Assembly: GCF_014203225.1 (NCBI RefSeq)
Contig: NZ_JACHIO010000005.1
Span: 62,001-126,000 of the forward strand
Length of the DNA: 64,000 bases
Source of the DNA: Granulicella mallensis
Lineage (GTDB): Bacteria; Acidobacteriota; Terriglobia; Terriglobales; Acidobacteriaceae
Direction: 5' to 3'
Every line of letters begins with the position of its first letter. Position 1 is the stretch's first letter. Made by a program: the position numbers and the translations under genes. This document shows positions 35,900-44,463 of this stretch, in pieces. The notes beneath the pieces are model-generated. The model saw only the letters and a list, made by a program, of their open reading frames with translations. It did not search any database and was not told the DNA's origin.

Positions 35900-37489
35900 T
35901 TAGGTGGCGGAGGACGTGCGTGCCTCAGTGGCGATCCTGCGAAGGGTTGGAAGAACCTCCCCGAACGATGCGGGAGTGGCTTTCTTTTCCCCGAAGGCGA
36001 AGTACAGATGGCGATAGTGAGTAAAGAGTTCGTCGTAACGCGCAACGGCTTCGGGCTGCGGTCGATAGGTTTTGAAGGGAAGACATAACGCTTTTTGCGC
36101 GGTCTCGATGGACGGATAGATTCCCGATGCCACCATGGCGACGATTCCCGAGCCCAGGCTGGTGGGGATTCCATCCGGCACCAGCACGGGCTTTCCGAGC
36201 ACGTTGGCGTACACCTGGTTCAGGACGCTGTTGTTCTGCGGAATGCCGCCCGCATTGATCACGCGCTCGACGGCAACGCCGTGCTCGGCCATGCGCTCGA
36301 GGATGATGCGCGTGTGGAAGGCGGTGCCTTCGATGGCGGCGAAGAGTTCGTCCTGCGCAGAGTGCAGCAGGTTCCAGCCGAGAGTCATCCCGCCGAGTTC
36401 CGAGTTGACCAGCACGGTGCGGTCCCCGTTATCCCAGCTCAGGCGCAGCAGCCCTGTCTGTGCGGCGGCATATTCTTCGAGGCCCTGCGAAAGAGTGCGG
36501 ACATCGGTGCCTGCGCGGCGGGCGATGGCTTCGAAGATGTCACCCGTAGCGGAGAGACCTGCTTCGATTCCCGTGAAGGCTGGATGCACGCTGCCTGGCA
36601 CCACGCCGCACACGCCGGGAATCAGGTTGGTATGCGAGGCCATCGCGATGATGCACGTCGACGTGCCGACGACGTTGACGACATCGCCTTCCTTGCAGCC
36701 CGCGCCGATCGCATCCCAATGCGCGTCGAAGGCTCCGACTGGAATGGGAATGCCGGGGCGAAGCCCCATCTGCTCGGCCCAGTGTTTGCTGAGGGTGCCG
36801 GCGATGGAGTCCGATGTTGCGTATCTGCCCTGAAGCTTTTCGCGGATGCCGTCGAACAGAGGATCGAGGCTGGAGAGGAATGTCTGCGGAGGCAGACCGC
36901 CCCAGCGCGGGTTCCACATCCACTTGTGTCCCATGGCGCAGATGCTGCGCGGCACTTCGGCCGGATCGGTGATGCCGATCAGCGTGGCGGCGACCATGTC
37001 GCAGTGCTCCAGGGCGGTGGCGAAATACGCGCGCTTGCCGGGATTGTTGCGAAGCCAGTAGAGCAGCTTGGCGAAGCCCCACTCGTGCGAGTAAACGCCG
37101 CCGCACCATGCAATGGCTTCGAGATTCTGGGCGTGCGCCATCTCGGTGATGAGCTGGGCTTCTTTGTGAGCACGGTGATCGCACCAGAGCATGTACTCAT
37201 CGAGCGGTTGGAGTTGGGCATCGACGGGAATGACGCTCGATCCGGTCGTGTCCAGGGCGAGGCCTACGACGTTCGCGCCGGCGACCCCTGTTTCGGCCAG
37301 CACCTGTCGCGTGGCTGCGGCCAGGGCCTGCATCTGGTCGCGGTGAGACTGGGTGGCGAAGTCCGGATCTTCTCTGCGGCGATGCAGAGGGTAGCTTGCG
37401 GAAGACGTTCCGAGCCGTCCCCGTTCGCTGTCGAGCAAGGTGACTCGCACGCTGAGCGTTCCAAAATCTACTCCGGCGACGATGGCCAT
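35900..37489 (-). CDS. araB: Ribulokinase
   Basis: 529 residues of the FGGY kinase family. It phosphorylates L-ribulose to L-ribulose 5-phosphate. Seen: [12 protein letters not shown] phosphate loop at the N-terminus, [14 protein letters not shown] near 82, [12 protein letters not shown] near 190, [14 protein letters not shown] near 275, [12 protein letters not shown] near 295, and [10 protein letters not shown] near 440. I chose ATG 37489 (AAAGGAAA upstream); the frame extends further without homology. araD (L-ribulose-5-phosphate 4-epimerase) is not in the window. Confidence 0.95.
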   Translation of the reverse strand: MAIVAGVDFGTLSVRVTLLDSERGRLGTSSASYPLHRRREDPDFATQSHRDQMQALAAATRQVLAETGVAGANVVGLALDTTGSSVIPVDAQLQPLDEYMLWCDHRAHKEAQLITEMAHAQNLEAIAWCGGVYSHEWGFAKLLYWLRNNPGKRAYFATALEHCDMVAATLIGITDPAEVPRSICAMGHKWMWNPRWGGLPPQTFLSSLDPLFDGIREKLQGRYATSDSIAGTLSKHWAEQMGLRPGIPIPVGAFDAHWDAIGAGCKEGDVVNVVGTSTCIIAMASHTNLIPGVCGVVPGSVHPAFTGIEAGLSATGDIFEAIARRAGTDVRTLSQGLEEYAAAQTGLLRLSWDNGDRTVLVNSELGGMTLGWNLLHSAQDELFAAIEGTAFHTRIILERMAEHGVAVERVINAGGIPQNNSVLNQVYANVLGKPVLVPDGIPTSLGSGIVAMVASGIYPSIETAQKALCLPFKTYRPQPEAVARYDELFTHYRHLYFAFGEKKATPASFGEVLPTLRRIATEARTSSAT

Positions 37490-37629
37490 GGATCCGGTTT
37501 CCTTTGCTTCAGAACAAACATGTTGGAGCCAGCTGGCTCGTTGAGAGTGGGTATTCCGCAAGAGTCGCGACTTTGAGAAAGTGTTTTCCCTTGTTTCCTT
37601 GGGCTTGGGTATGAGCGTGGCTTGAAGCG

Positions 37630-39171
37630 TTATCCAGAGGTGTTCTGCGCTGCCACCAGGTCTGCCTGCAATTTGCCTTTGCGTAAGAACAGGTACACAG
37701 GAACTCCGCTCAGGACGATGAGCAGGCCGGGCCAGGTAGTCGATGTCCGATAAATGAAGAGTGTGACCAGAACGACGGAGGAGCCGGCGATGTAGAGCGC
37801 CGGTAACCAGGGATAACCCCAGCAGCGATAGGGCCTGGGCGCATCGGGCCGTGTGGACCGCAGGCGGAACAGGCCGATCACCGTGAGGATGTAGAAGATG
37901 AGCGCGGCGGAGATTACGTAGTCGAGAAGATTGCTGTAGAGATTGCCGTAGGTCTGGGTGGCGGCATCGTAAGTGCGCGGAAGAACCAGCAGCAGCGCCC
38001 AGAAGCATTGGATCGCCAGCGCCCAACCGGGGACGCGGGCCTCATTGAGCTTGCCAGCGCGGCGGAAGAAGAGACCATCCTGCGCCATCGCGTAACAGGC
38101 ACGTCCCCCAGCGAGGGTTAGCGCATTTACGGTGCCGAAGGTAGAGACCATGATGAGGCAGCCCATGGCCAGCTTGCCGATGCCGGGCAGCACGGTATCG
38201 ACGACCAGGGTTGCAACGCGGTCGCCGGGAGCCGTCTGGATGGCACTGATGGGCAGCACGGCGAGGTAGCAGAGATTGCAGAGCAGGTAGAGCGCGATCA
38301 CCATTGAGGTGCCGAGTCCGAGCGCCAGCGGCAGATTGCGCTTGGGGTTGCGCACCTCGCCGGCAACGAACGTGATGTCGTGCCAGGAGTCCGCGGAGAA
38401 CAAGGAGCCGGTCTGCGAGACGCAGAGCGCGACGAGAAGACCGAAGCCGGTGGTGGCGTCGATCGTATGGATGAGGGAGATGTGCCTGGGGTGCCAGGCG
38501 TCAGCAAAGTTCAGGTGGAAGACCGACGGGTTGCGCACGAACGCATAGGCGCCCAGGCCGAGAAGCACGACCATGCCCGCCAGCTTCGCAACCGTGAAGA
38601 TGTTCTGGACCAACTTGCCCCAGGTGACGCCGCGCGTGTTGATGAAGCAGGTGATCAGGATGACGGCGAGTGCGACCGCCTGGGCGGAGGAGAGCGAGAA
38701 CGCATAGCCGGGAAGGACGCGGACGGGCGCGATGAAGTAGTGAGTCTCGCTGATCGAGGGGAACATGACGCCGCTGAAGCGGGCGAAGGCAATGGCGACA
38801 GCGGCGATAGAGCCGGTCTGGATGACAGTGAGAAGCGTCCAGCCGTATAGGAAGCCGAGCAGCGGCGAGAAGGCTTCGCGGAGATAGACATACATGCCGC
38901 CGGCGGTGGGCATCATCGCGGCGAGCTCTCCGTAGCTGAGCGCGCCGAAGACGGTGAGGATGCCGGTGATGACCCAGGCGACGAGAAGCCATCCGGCCGA
39001 GCCGACCTGCCGGGAGATCTCTGCGCTGACGATGAAGATGCCGGAGCCGACCATGATGCCGGCAACGATCATGACGGAGTCGAAGAGACCCAGCGCCTTG
39101 CGAAACTCGGTAGGGGATGTGCCGGTCTCCCCGTCATGAATGAGCTGCAAGTCTGTATCGATCTGCTGCAT
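37630..39171 (-). CDS. APC-superfamily permease
   Basis: 513 residues with about twelve transmembrane helices. The N-terminal APC signature is clear (GLFDSVMIVAGIMVGSGIFI), followed by ALSYGELAAMMPTAGGMYVYL and SADSWHDITFVAGEVRNPKR. It resembles the LAT / amino-acid exporter-importer branch that moves amino acids. It is the first gene of the permease-araB-araA-dehydrogenase transcript, 140 bases before araB. An amino-acid-type permease in an arabinose operon is unusual; it may bring in arabinose, hydroxyproline or another amino acid. AAAAGG lies upstream of the ATG. Confidence 0.85.
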   Translation of the reverse strand: MQQIDTDLQLIHDGETGTSPTEFRKALGLFDSVMIVAGIMVGSGIFIVSAEISRQVGSAGWLLVAWVITGILTVFGALSYGELAAMMPTAGGMYVYLREAFSPLLGFLYGWTLLTVIQTGSIAAVAIAFARFSGVMFPSISETHYFIAPVRVLPGYAFSLSSAQAVALAVILITCFINTRGVTWGKLVQNIFTVAKLAGMVVLLGLGAYAFVRNPSVFHLNFADAWHPRHISLIHTIDATTGFGLLVALCVSQTGSLFSADSWHDITFVAGEVRNPKRNLPLALGLGTSMVIALYLLCNLCYLAVLPISAIQTAPGDRVATLVVDTVLPGIGKLAMGCLIMVSTFGTVNALTLAGGRACYAMAQDGLFFRRAGKLNEARVPGWALAIQCFWALLLVLPRTYDAATQTYGNLYSNLLDYVISAALIFYILTVIGLFRLRSTRPDAPRPYRCWGYPWLPALYIAGSSVVLVTLFIYRTSTTWPGLLIVLSGVPVYLFLRKGKLQADLVAAQNTSG

Positions 39172-39479
39172 GCGCTTATGCCTTTTGAGTGAGAGACGCA
39201 GCGAGCGGGCCCATGCCAGGAACCCGCCGGAGCGTGAGTGTGCTGTTCGCTACGAGGCTAAACGATGCGGAGGCATCATAAGAAAACGTTTCCGCATTCG
39301 CGCGCAGGAGAGTTGTGGTGCTCATTGCGGCTGCGCCCCCAAGAAAGAGCCTATGTGTGAGTTCCATGTCCAAGGTTCATCTTTCTGTTAGCGGTAGCTT
39401 CGGTAGTTGTGCAATTCATGGATACAATTTCGAGTACATAGAACATCGCGCGAGCGAGCCATTGTTGTCAACCCAAAAG
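39172..39479. promoter_or_regulatory. Leader of the permease-ara operon with candidate operator
   Basis: 308 bases without a supported gene. GAAAACGTTTCC at 39282-39293 is a near-palindrome of the LacI/CcpA-like operator class, 111 bases upstream of the permease start. A 65-codon minus-strand frame starting at TTG 39373 lacks a ribosome binding site and is not called. Confidence 0.4.
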
Positions 39480-41132
39480 CTATGGGTGGCCTGCCGGAGC
39501 CGCGGAACAGCCTGAGTTGGGGTCGCTGGCGGACGGCGGCTTCGGCAGCGAGGTTGGGGAAACCACCTTGGGTCCGAGCGTCTCCCACTCCTGAACGGCG
39601 ACTGCGGCGTATTGCTGGCTGTCACCCGAGGCATCGAACACGGCGCGAAGGCAGCGCGTGGTGACGGGATCGAACTTCACGTCGACGAACTCGCCGACGG
39701 TCGTTGGATAGCCGCTCGCATTGGACACGGGATGCCAGCCGTCTCCACTGCGATACTCGAGATGCCACGCAGCCGGCGGTGCAACGCCCATGTTGGCGCC
39801 TGCACGGTGGTCACTCCAGAACTGAATCCGCGAACCGTCGAGGGTGACAGGCTTGGCCCACTCATATTGAATCCACTGGCTGGGGGGATTGTGCGGAGTC
39901 CAACTGCCCCACATATCCGGGGGCAAGGGGTTCGGGCGGACGATGCCGTCGTTGAGCGCCCTGATCCAGTACTGGACCGGGATGGGTTCGTTGGAGGCGG
40001 AGACCAGCGCGGCAGAAGCAAGATTGCGGCCGGGCGCAGCGGGAGGCTGCGGCTCGTGCGTCTGCTGCACCTTCAACATGCGCGCCGGTGAGACGCTGTC
40101 GTCCCACTTCACCGTGTCGATCGCCACGCTGCGCCGGAAGTGGCCGCCACCCTTGGCGTCGGCCGTGTGATAGATGAGGTACCACTTTTTCTTGAACTCG
40201 ATGACACCCGGATGCGAGGTCGTGGAAGAGACGGGATCGAGGATGACACCCTGGTAAGTCCACGGCCCGAGCGGGGTTGGCGCGGTGCCGTAGGCGATGC
40301 AGGCGTGATAATTCGCGGGCGTGCAGGGCGAATTTGGGCCGGCCTTGTTGTCGGCGTAGACCATGTAGTACGTGTCCTTGCGACGGAAGAGCCAGGCGGC
40401 TTCGAAGAACCCGGTGAGCGTGTCGACGGTGATCTCCTTGCCCTTCGGCGTCACCATATCCTTCTCGAGCTCCATGCCGCGGAGACGGCCGAACGTGCCC
40501 CAGTAGAGATAGACGCGGCCATCGGTATCGACCCACACGGTTGGGTCGATGTTCTGTATCTTGTTGGGCTCGGGCACGGACTGCGAGACGATCGGGCCGC
40601 TAGGATGCGCATCTTTCCAGGGGCCGAGCACGCTATCGGAGACGGCGACGCCGATGACGAAGGGGTCGGCGTGCTCGCGCTTTCCTTCCTGGACGGGGGC
40701 GTAGAGATAGAAGCGCTTGTCGGGGCCCTGGATGATCTGTCCGGCGTAGGCATGGCCGGGTTTGGACCAGGCAAAGACGGTCTCCGGTCGAAGGATCGCG
40801 GGGTAGTGCAGCCAGGTCTTCGAGGCGACCTTTTTGGTTGCGAAGAGCTGCCACTCGTTCATGACGAAGTTATTGACGTTAGGGGGAGCTTCATCTCGTC
40901 CCGCCAGGATATACAGCGTGTCTCCGACCACGATCGGCGCGGGATCGGCGGAGTAGTAAGAGCCATCGGAGAGGATCGGGTTTCCCGCGCTGTGGATGAT
41001 CGTCGGCTGCGGAATCTGGGCCCTGGCCACGGTCGAGGTCGCGAGAAAAGCAACGCCGGCGATACGGCGGATAAAGGGAGTCACGCTCTTCAAAAGGTCC
41101 TCACAATCGAGTCTGAGCCTTCGGCTGTTCAC
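39480..41132 (-). CDS. GH43-family secreted glycosidase with C-terminal discoidin-like module
   Basis: 550 residues as drawn. The signal-peptide core is IAGVAFLATSTVARAQ. The GH43 five-bladed propeller triad is visible: Asp63 in YYSADPAPIVVGD, Asp196 in QNIDPTVWVD, Glu244 in TGFFEAAWLF. Residues about 370-525 form a discoidin-like module (SQWIQYEWAKPVTLDGSRI ... VQEWETLGP) related to those in the GH127 and first DUF5695 proteins. GH43 enzymes are mostly alpha-L-arabinofuranosidases, arabinanases or xylosidases. The GTG at 41132 has no ribosome binding site; a GTG at 41084 (VTPFIRRI) after GAAGAG gives a better signal peptide and may be the real start. Confidence 0.82.
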   Translation of the reverse strand: MNSRRLRLDCEDLLKSVTPFIRRIAGVAFLATSTVARAQIPQPTIIHSAGNPILSDGSYYSADPAPIVVGDTLYILAGRDEAPPNVNNFVMNEWQLFATKKVASKTWLHYPAILRPETVFAWSKPGHAYAGQIIQGPDKRFYLYAPVQEGKREHADPFVIGVAVSDSVLGPWKDAHPSGPIVSQSVPEPNKIQNIDPTVWVDTDGRVYLYWGTFGRLRGMELEKDMVTPKGKEITVDTLTGFFEAAWLFRRKDTYYMVYADNKAGPNSPCTPANYHACIAYGTAPTPLGPWTYQGVILDPVSSTTSHPGVIEFKKKWYLIYHTADAKGGGHFRRSVAIDTVKWDDSVSPARMLKVQQTHEPQPPAAPGRNLASAALVSASNEPIPVQYWIRALNDGIVRPNPLPPDMWGSWTPHNPPSQWIQYEWAKPVTLDGSRIQFWSDHRAGANMGVAPPAAWHLEYRSGDGWHPVSNASGYPTTVGEFVDVKFDPVTTRCLRAVFDASGDSQQYAAVAVQEWETLGPKVVSPTSLPKPPSASDPNSGCSAAPAGHP

Positions 41133-41144
41133 AAATATTTATAC

Positions 41145-41160
41145 TTTATTGTATACATTA
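41145..41160. promoter_or_regulatory. Palindromic TTGTATACA site in the gh43 / DUF5695 divergent promoter
   Basis: TTTATTGTATACATTA contains the perfect palindrome TGTATACA, the form typical of FCD-type GntR operators. It lies between divergent genes and differs at one position from ATTGTCTACA at 63382-63391 and at few positions from the ATTTTGGATACAT motif near the receptors. Confidence 0.4.
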
Positions 41161-41212
41161 AGGTCGATATAGCACCCCGATATCCACATCCAGATAATCC
41201 AGGAGATGGCAG

Positions 41213-44200
41213 ATGAGCAGGACTTGTTTCTTTCGGCTGTGCGCGTTCCTGGCGGTTCCCCTTTGTGCCCTCGGACAGTCGCCTTCAGCCTCTCCGTTCC
41301 AGTTGAAGTTCACGGCGGATGGGATCTCCAGTCTGCAGAAGGTGCAGGACAAATATGCCACCGACTATATCCAGTCGGGCCACGCGCTGGGCGATGTCTC
41401 CATTCGCTATCGCGCGGAGGGCACGGACGCATGGAGCGAAGTCTCCGCGGCGAGCCGTCAGGGAAATACCGGACCTTACACCATCAGCCGGTTGCAGCCG
41501 ACGCTGGCCGGTGGAGCGCATGTCGCCGCTTCGGTGCGTGGCCCCGGTGCGCGTGTGCTCAGTGCCGCGTTTGAGCCTTCGACCTCGCACGATCTCGGCG
41601 CGGCACGTTTTACGTGGGCGGAGAAGAAGGGAACGACGGAGTGGGTCGAGTACGACTTCGATCAGCCGGAGCCGGTGTACTCCGCAGAGGTCTTCTGGGC
41701 TGCCGATGCGGGACGGCGTATGAATACGAAGCTTCCCGTGTCGTGGAAGGTGCTCTACAAGGTCGGTGATGATTGGAAAGAGGTCTCGCAGGCGAAGCAA
41801 TCGCCAATCGCTGTCGACACGTTCAACCAGACTACGTTTCAGCCGGTGAGCACGACGAGTATTCGCGTCGAGGTGCAGCTTGCAGCGGATGCTACGGCGG
41901 GTATCCTGCAGTGGCGATTGAATGGCGAGCCTACGCGGATCGTTGTGCCGGTGGATGATCTTCAGGCCTCGGAGACCTTTGAGCGGGTGGGAGATGCACT
42001 GGTGTGGAGCATCACCGTGCGCAACCCGACGAGCCACGCTGTTGAGGTTGGCGATCTCTCGATTGGGCTTCCGATGAACCGTCATTATGTCGGAGACAAG
42101 ACGGAGACCTACACGAAGCGAGTGATTCAGCATGGGTCGATTGCAGGTGATGGTTCGTACATCTACTGGATGCGCACCAATGCGGAAGGCCCGTATCTCG
42201 TGATGACGCCGTCGTCCGGCACCGCTCTTGAGTACTTCGAGGAAGTGCCCGCAACCCGAATCTACAACGCCTATATCCACGCCTCCGCGAGTATGGCTGA
42301 CCTGAAGGCGAAGGGTGGCAACTGGCGATTGTCTGTGACGCATCTCGTCCTCGCACCGAAGGGCAAGGCTGGAGACAGCAAGACGTACAGCTTCCGCTTT
42401 CGCTGGGCGCCGGACTACGACGGCGTCCGCGAGGTGCTGTACCAGGAGAAGCTGTTCGATGTCGCGGTCGTCCCGGGGATGACGATTCCGATGGACCTCG
42501 ATGCGGAGTTCTCCCTGCACACTCACAACACGGGTCTGAAGATTGAAGCGGAGCATCCGGAGAAGACGCAGATCACGGCGCTGGGCGAACGCGGCAAGGA
42601 TATTCGCGTCTACAAGGTCCACTTCGGCCAGCTTGGTGAAAACATGCTGCGCGTGAACTACGGCAGCGGCCAATATCTGTCGTTGGAGTTTTTCGCAACC
42701 GAGCCTATCGAGACACTCTTCAAGAAGCGCGCCGCGTTTGTCGTATCGCATGAGCAGCACACCGATACGAGCAAGTGGTATTACGGGCTCTTCTCCCAGT
42801 GGGACATGAAGGACCACAAGCTGCGCAGTCCCGATGATCTCGATGGCTTGCAATCGTATGCTGTCGCTTCGGACGACACCGCGCTGGGGAAGTCTGCCTT
42901 CATCGCGCAAAAGAACATCGTCTATCCGTCGCAGAAAGAGATCTCCGCGGTGGAGGACTACATCAGCAAATATGTCTGGGGCGGCCTGCAGGAGACCACG
43001 ACGGAGAAATACCCTTACGCCATCTATGGAATTCCCAACTGGAAGGTGCTGCGCGACAGCCCTGATCCCGGCACGAAGGGCCAGCAGCACGTGTGGCGCA
43101 TCTACGATTACCCCCACGTCGTGCTCATGTACTACAACATGTATCGCGTCGCGAAGCTGTATCCCGAGACGACAAAGTACCTCGATTCCAAAGGCTACCT
43201 CGAACGCGCCTTCGGAACCGCCAAGGCTTTCTTTACTGTGCCGATGGAGGTCATCAAATGGTCGCCGTACGATACCGGCACCTACAACGAGATTGTGATT
43301 CCCGATCTCATCAACGCCCTCGACCAGGAAGGGCAGCATGAAGAGGCCGCCTACCTTCGCGGCGAGTGGGAGACGAAGGTCAAGTTCTTTATCAATGACC
43401 ATCCGTATCTCTACGGCTCCGAGTATCCCTATGACACCACCGGTTTCGAGTCCACGGCCGCGATGGCGAAGTATGCAATGGCCCGCGTCCAGCCGCCGAA
43501 TGCCGCTCCACAATCTGCCACCCTTCCGGGGCAGGCAGCCTTCGCCAGGGAGGTAAAGTATGACGACGCCAAGCAGTTTCTCGATGGCCAGTTTGCGCTC
43601 AACGTTGCAAGCCGTGGATGGCTGGAGACGGCGTATTACGACATGGGCAGCGACTATCGTGGAAACGGAAATATCTCCTATACGTTGAGCTACATGTCGC
43701 AGATGGGCGGGTGGGGCATTCTCGACTACGCTTACTACCAGTCACCCGATCCGGAAAAATATCTGCGCCTCGGCTATCCCGCTTACCTCAGTTCGTTTGC
43801 GCTTATCAATTCAGGTACCGCTGAATCGAACTACGGCTACTGGTATCCCGGCAAGGACAACGACGGCGGCGCCAGTGGTGGCTTCGAGCCTCGTCCGTGG
43901 GGACGCGCCTGGCTGGGCAATAAGGAGATGGGCCGCGGGCCGTGGTGGTACTCGGGTGAGATCGAACTCGGTTTCAGCGGCGCTCTGCGTGATGCGGCGA
44001 CGGTGGTCGTCGATGACCCGATCTTTGGACGCTATGCGTACGGTGGCACGATCGCGCAGCACAGAGGTTTGACGGAGGTCGTTCCACACGATGGCCTGCG
44101 TGAGCGCCTTCACATCCTTACGAAAGGCCAGCGCATGCATCTGCTTCTCGACCGCGATGCTTTCGCCGCGGACAAGACAATCTCTTACGACGACAACCTC

Positions 44201-44407
44201 GCGCATCTGCGCTTCACGCTCGAAAATCACGCAACGTCTGCGCATCCTGTCGCGCTCGCGTTCACTGGCCTTCCGGCGGGTAGATACAGCCTGATCGTTG
44301 GTGGCAAACGTCAACCGGCGCAGACACCAGTGGAGGGCGCTCTGACACTTCAGGCTCCAATCGCAGGCAGCCAGGTTGCGGTCGAACTCGTCCGCGCGGA
44401 GAAGTAA
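41213..44407 (+). CDS. Secreted DUF5695-type protein with an internal discoidin-like module (probable glycosidase)
   Basis: 1,064 residues. A signal peptide (LCAFLAVPLCALGQ) is followed by a beta domain. A discoidin-like insert lies at about 130-245 (EWVEYDFDQPEPVYSAEVFW ... VDTFNQTTFQPVSTTSIRVEV). A beta-sandwich follows and then a large helical region that should form an (alpha/alpha)6 barrel, with RIYDYPHVVLMYYNMYRVAK, STAAMAKYAM and SDYRGNGNISYTLSYMSQMGGW. I recognise the DUF5695 layout; some such proteins are, I believe, classed as beta-glucuronidases, but I am not sure this one is. AGGAGA precedes the ATG. It is followed 56 bases later by a paralogue. Confidence 0.65.
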   Translation: MSRTCFFRLCAFLAVPLCALGQSPSASPFQLKFTADGISSLQKVQDKYATDYIQSGHALGDVSIRYRAEGTDAWSEVSAASRQGNTGPYTISRLQPTLAGGAHVAASVRGPGARVLSAAFEPSTSHDLGAARFTWAEKKGTTEWVEYDFDQPEPVYSAEVFWAADAGRRMNTKLPVSWKVLYKVGDDWKEVSQAKQSPIAVDTFNQTTFQPVSTTSIRVEVQLAADATAGILQWRLNGEPTRIVVPVDDLQASETFERVGDALVWSITVRNPTSHAVEVGDLSIGLPMNRHYVGDKTETYTKRVIQHGSIAGDGSYIYWMRTNAEGPYLVMTPSSGTALEYFEEVPATRIYNAYIHASASMADLKAKGGNWRLSVTHLVLAPKGKAGDSKTYSFRFRWAPDYDGVREVLYQEKLFDVAVVPGMTIPMDLDAEFSLHTHNTGLKIEAEHPEKTQITALGERGKDIRVYKVHFGQLGENMLRVNYGSGQYLSLEFFATEPIETLFKKRAAFVVSHEQHTDTSKWYYGLFSQWDMKDHKLRSPDDLDGLQSYAVASDDTALGKSAFIAQKNIVYPSQKEISAVEDYISKYVWGGLQETTTEKYPYAIYGIPNWKVLRDSPDPGTKGQQHVWRIYDYPHVVLMYYNMYRVAKLYPETTKYLDSKGYLERAFGTAKAFFTVPMEVIKWSPYDTGTYNEIVIPDLINALDQEGQHEEAAYLRGEWETKVKFFINDHPYLYGSEYPYDTTGFESTAAMAKYAMARVQPPNAAPQSATLPGQAAFAREVKYDDAKQFLDGQFALNVASRGWLETAYYDMGSDYRGNGNISYTLSYMSQMGGWGILDYAYYQSPDPEKYLRLGYPAYLSSFALINSGTAESNYGYWYPGKDNDGGASGGFEPRPWGRAWLGNKEMGRGPWWYSGEIELGFSGALRDAATVVVDDPIFGRYAYGGTIAQHRGLTEVVPHDGLRERLHILTKGQRMHLLLDRDAFAADKTISYDDNLAHLRFTLENHATSAHPVALAFTGLPAGRYSLIVGGKRQPAQTPVEGALTLQAPIAGSQVAVELVRAEK

Positions 44408-44463
44408 TCCGCTGCTTACAGGCGGCTTTTATACGCAATACATCCATTCAGTCGAGGTATTCA

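Noticed and set aside
35872..36174. 101-residue N-terminal extension of araA
   Set aside because: Overlaps the 3' end of araB, Arg/Pro-rich with no homology; the ATG at 35871 has its own ribosome binding site.
36095..37576. A 493-codon plus-strand frame and similar ones at 34786-36024 and 40140-41216
   Set aside because: Antisense to araB, araA and gh43 with no protein-family pattern.
37490..38026. N-terminal extension of araB
   Set aside because: Runs through the permease gene in another frame; the kinase phosphate loop begins right after ATG 37489.
39176..39373. 65-codon minus-strand frame in the permease leader
   Set aside because: TTG start with no ribosome binding site; sequence resembles no known leader peptide and the region looks regulatory.
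41285..43513. A 742-codon open frame on the minus strand
   Set aside because: Antisense to the first DUF5695 gene; no signal peptide, motif or ribosome binding site.
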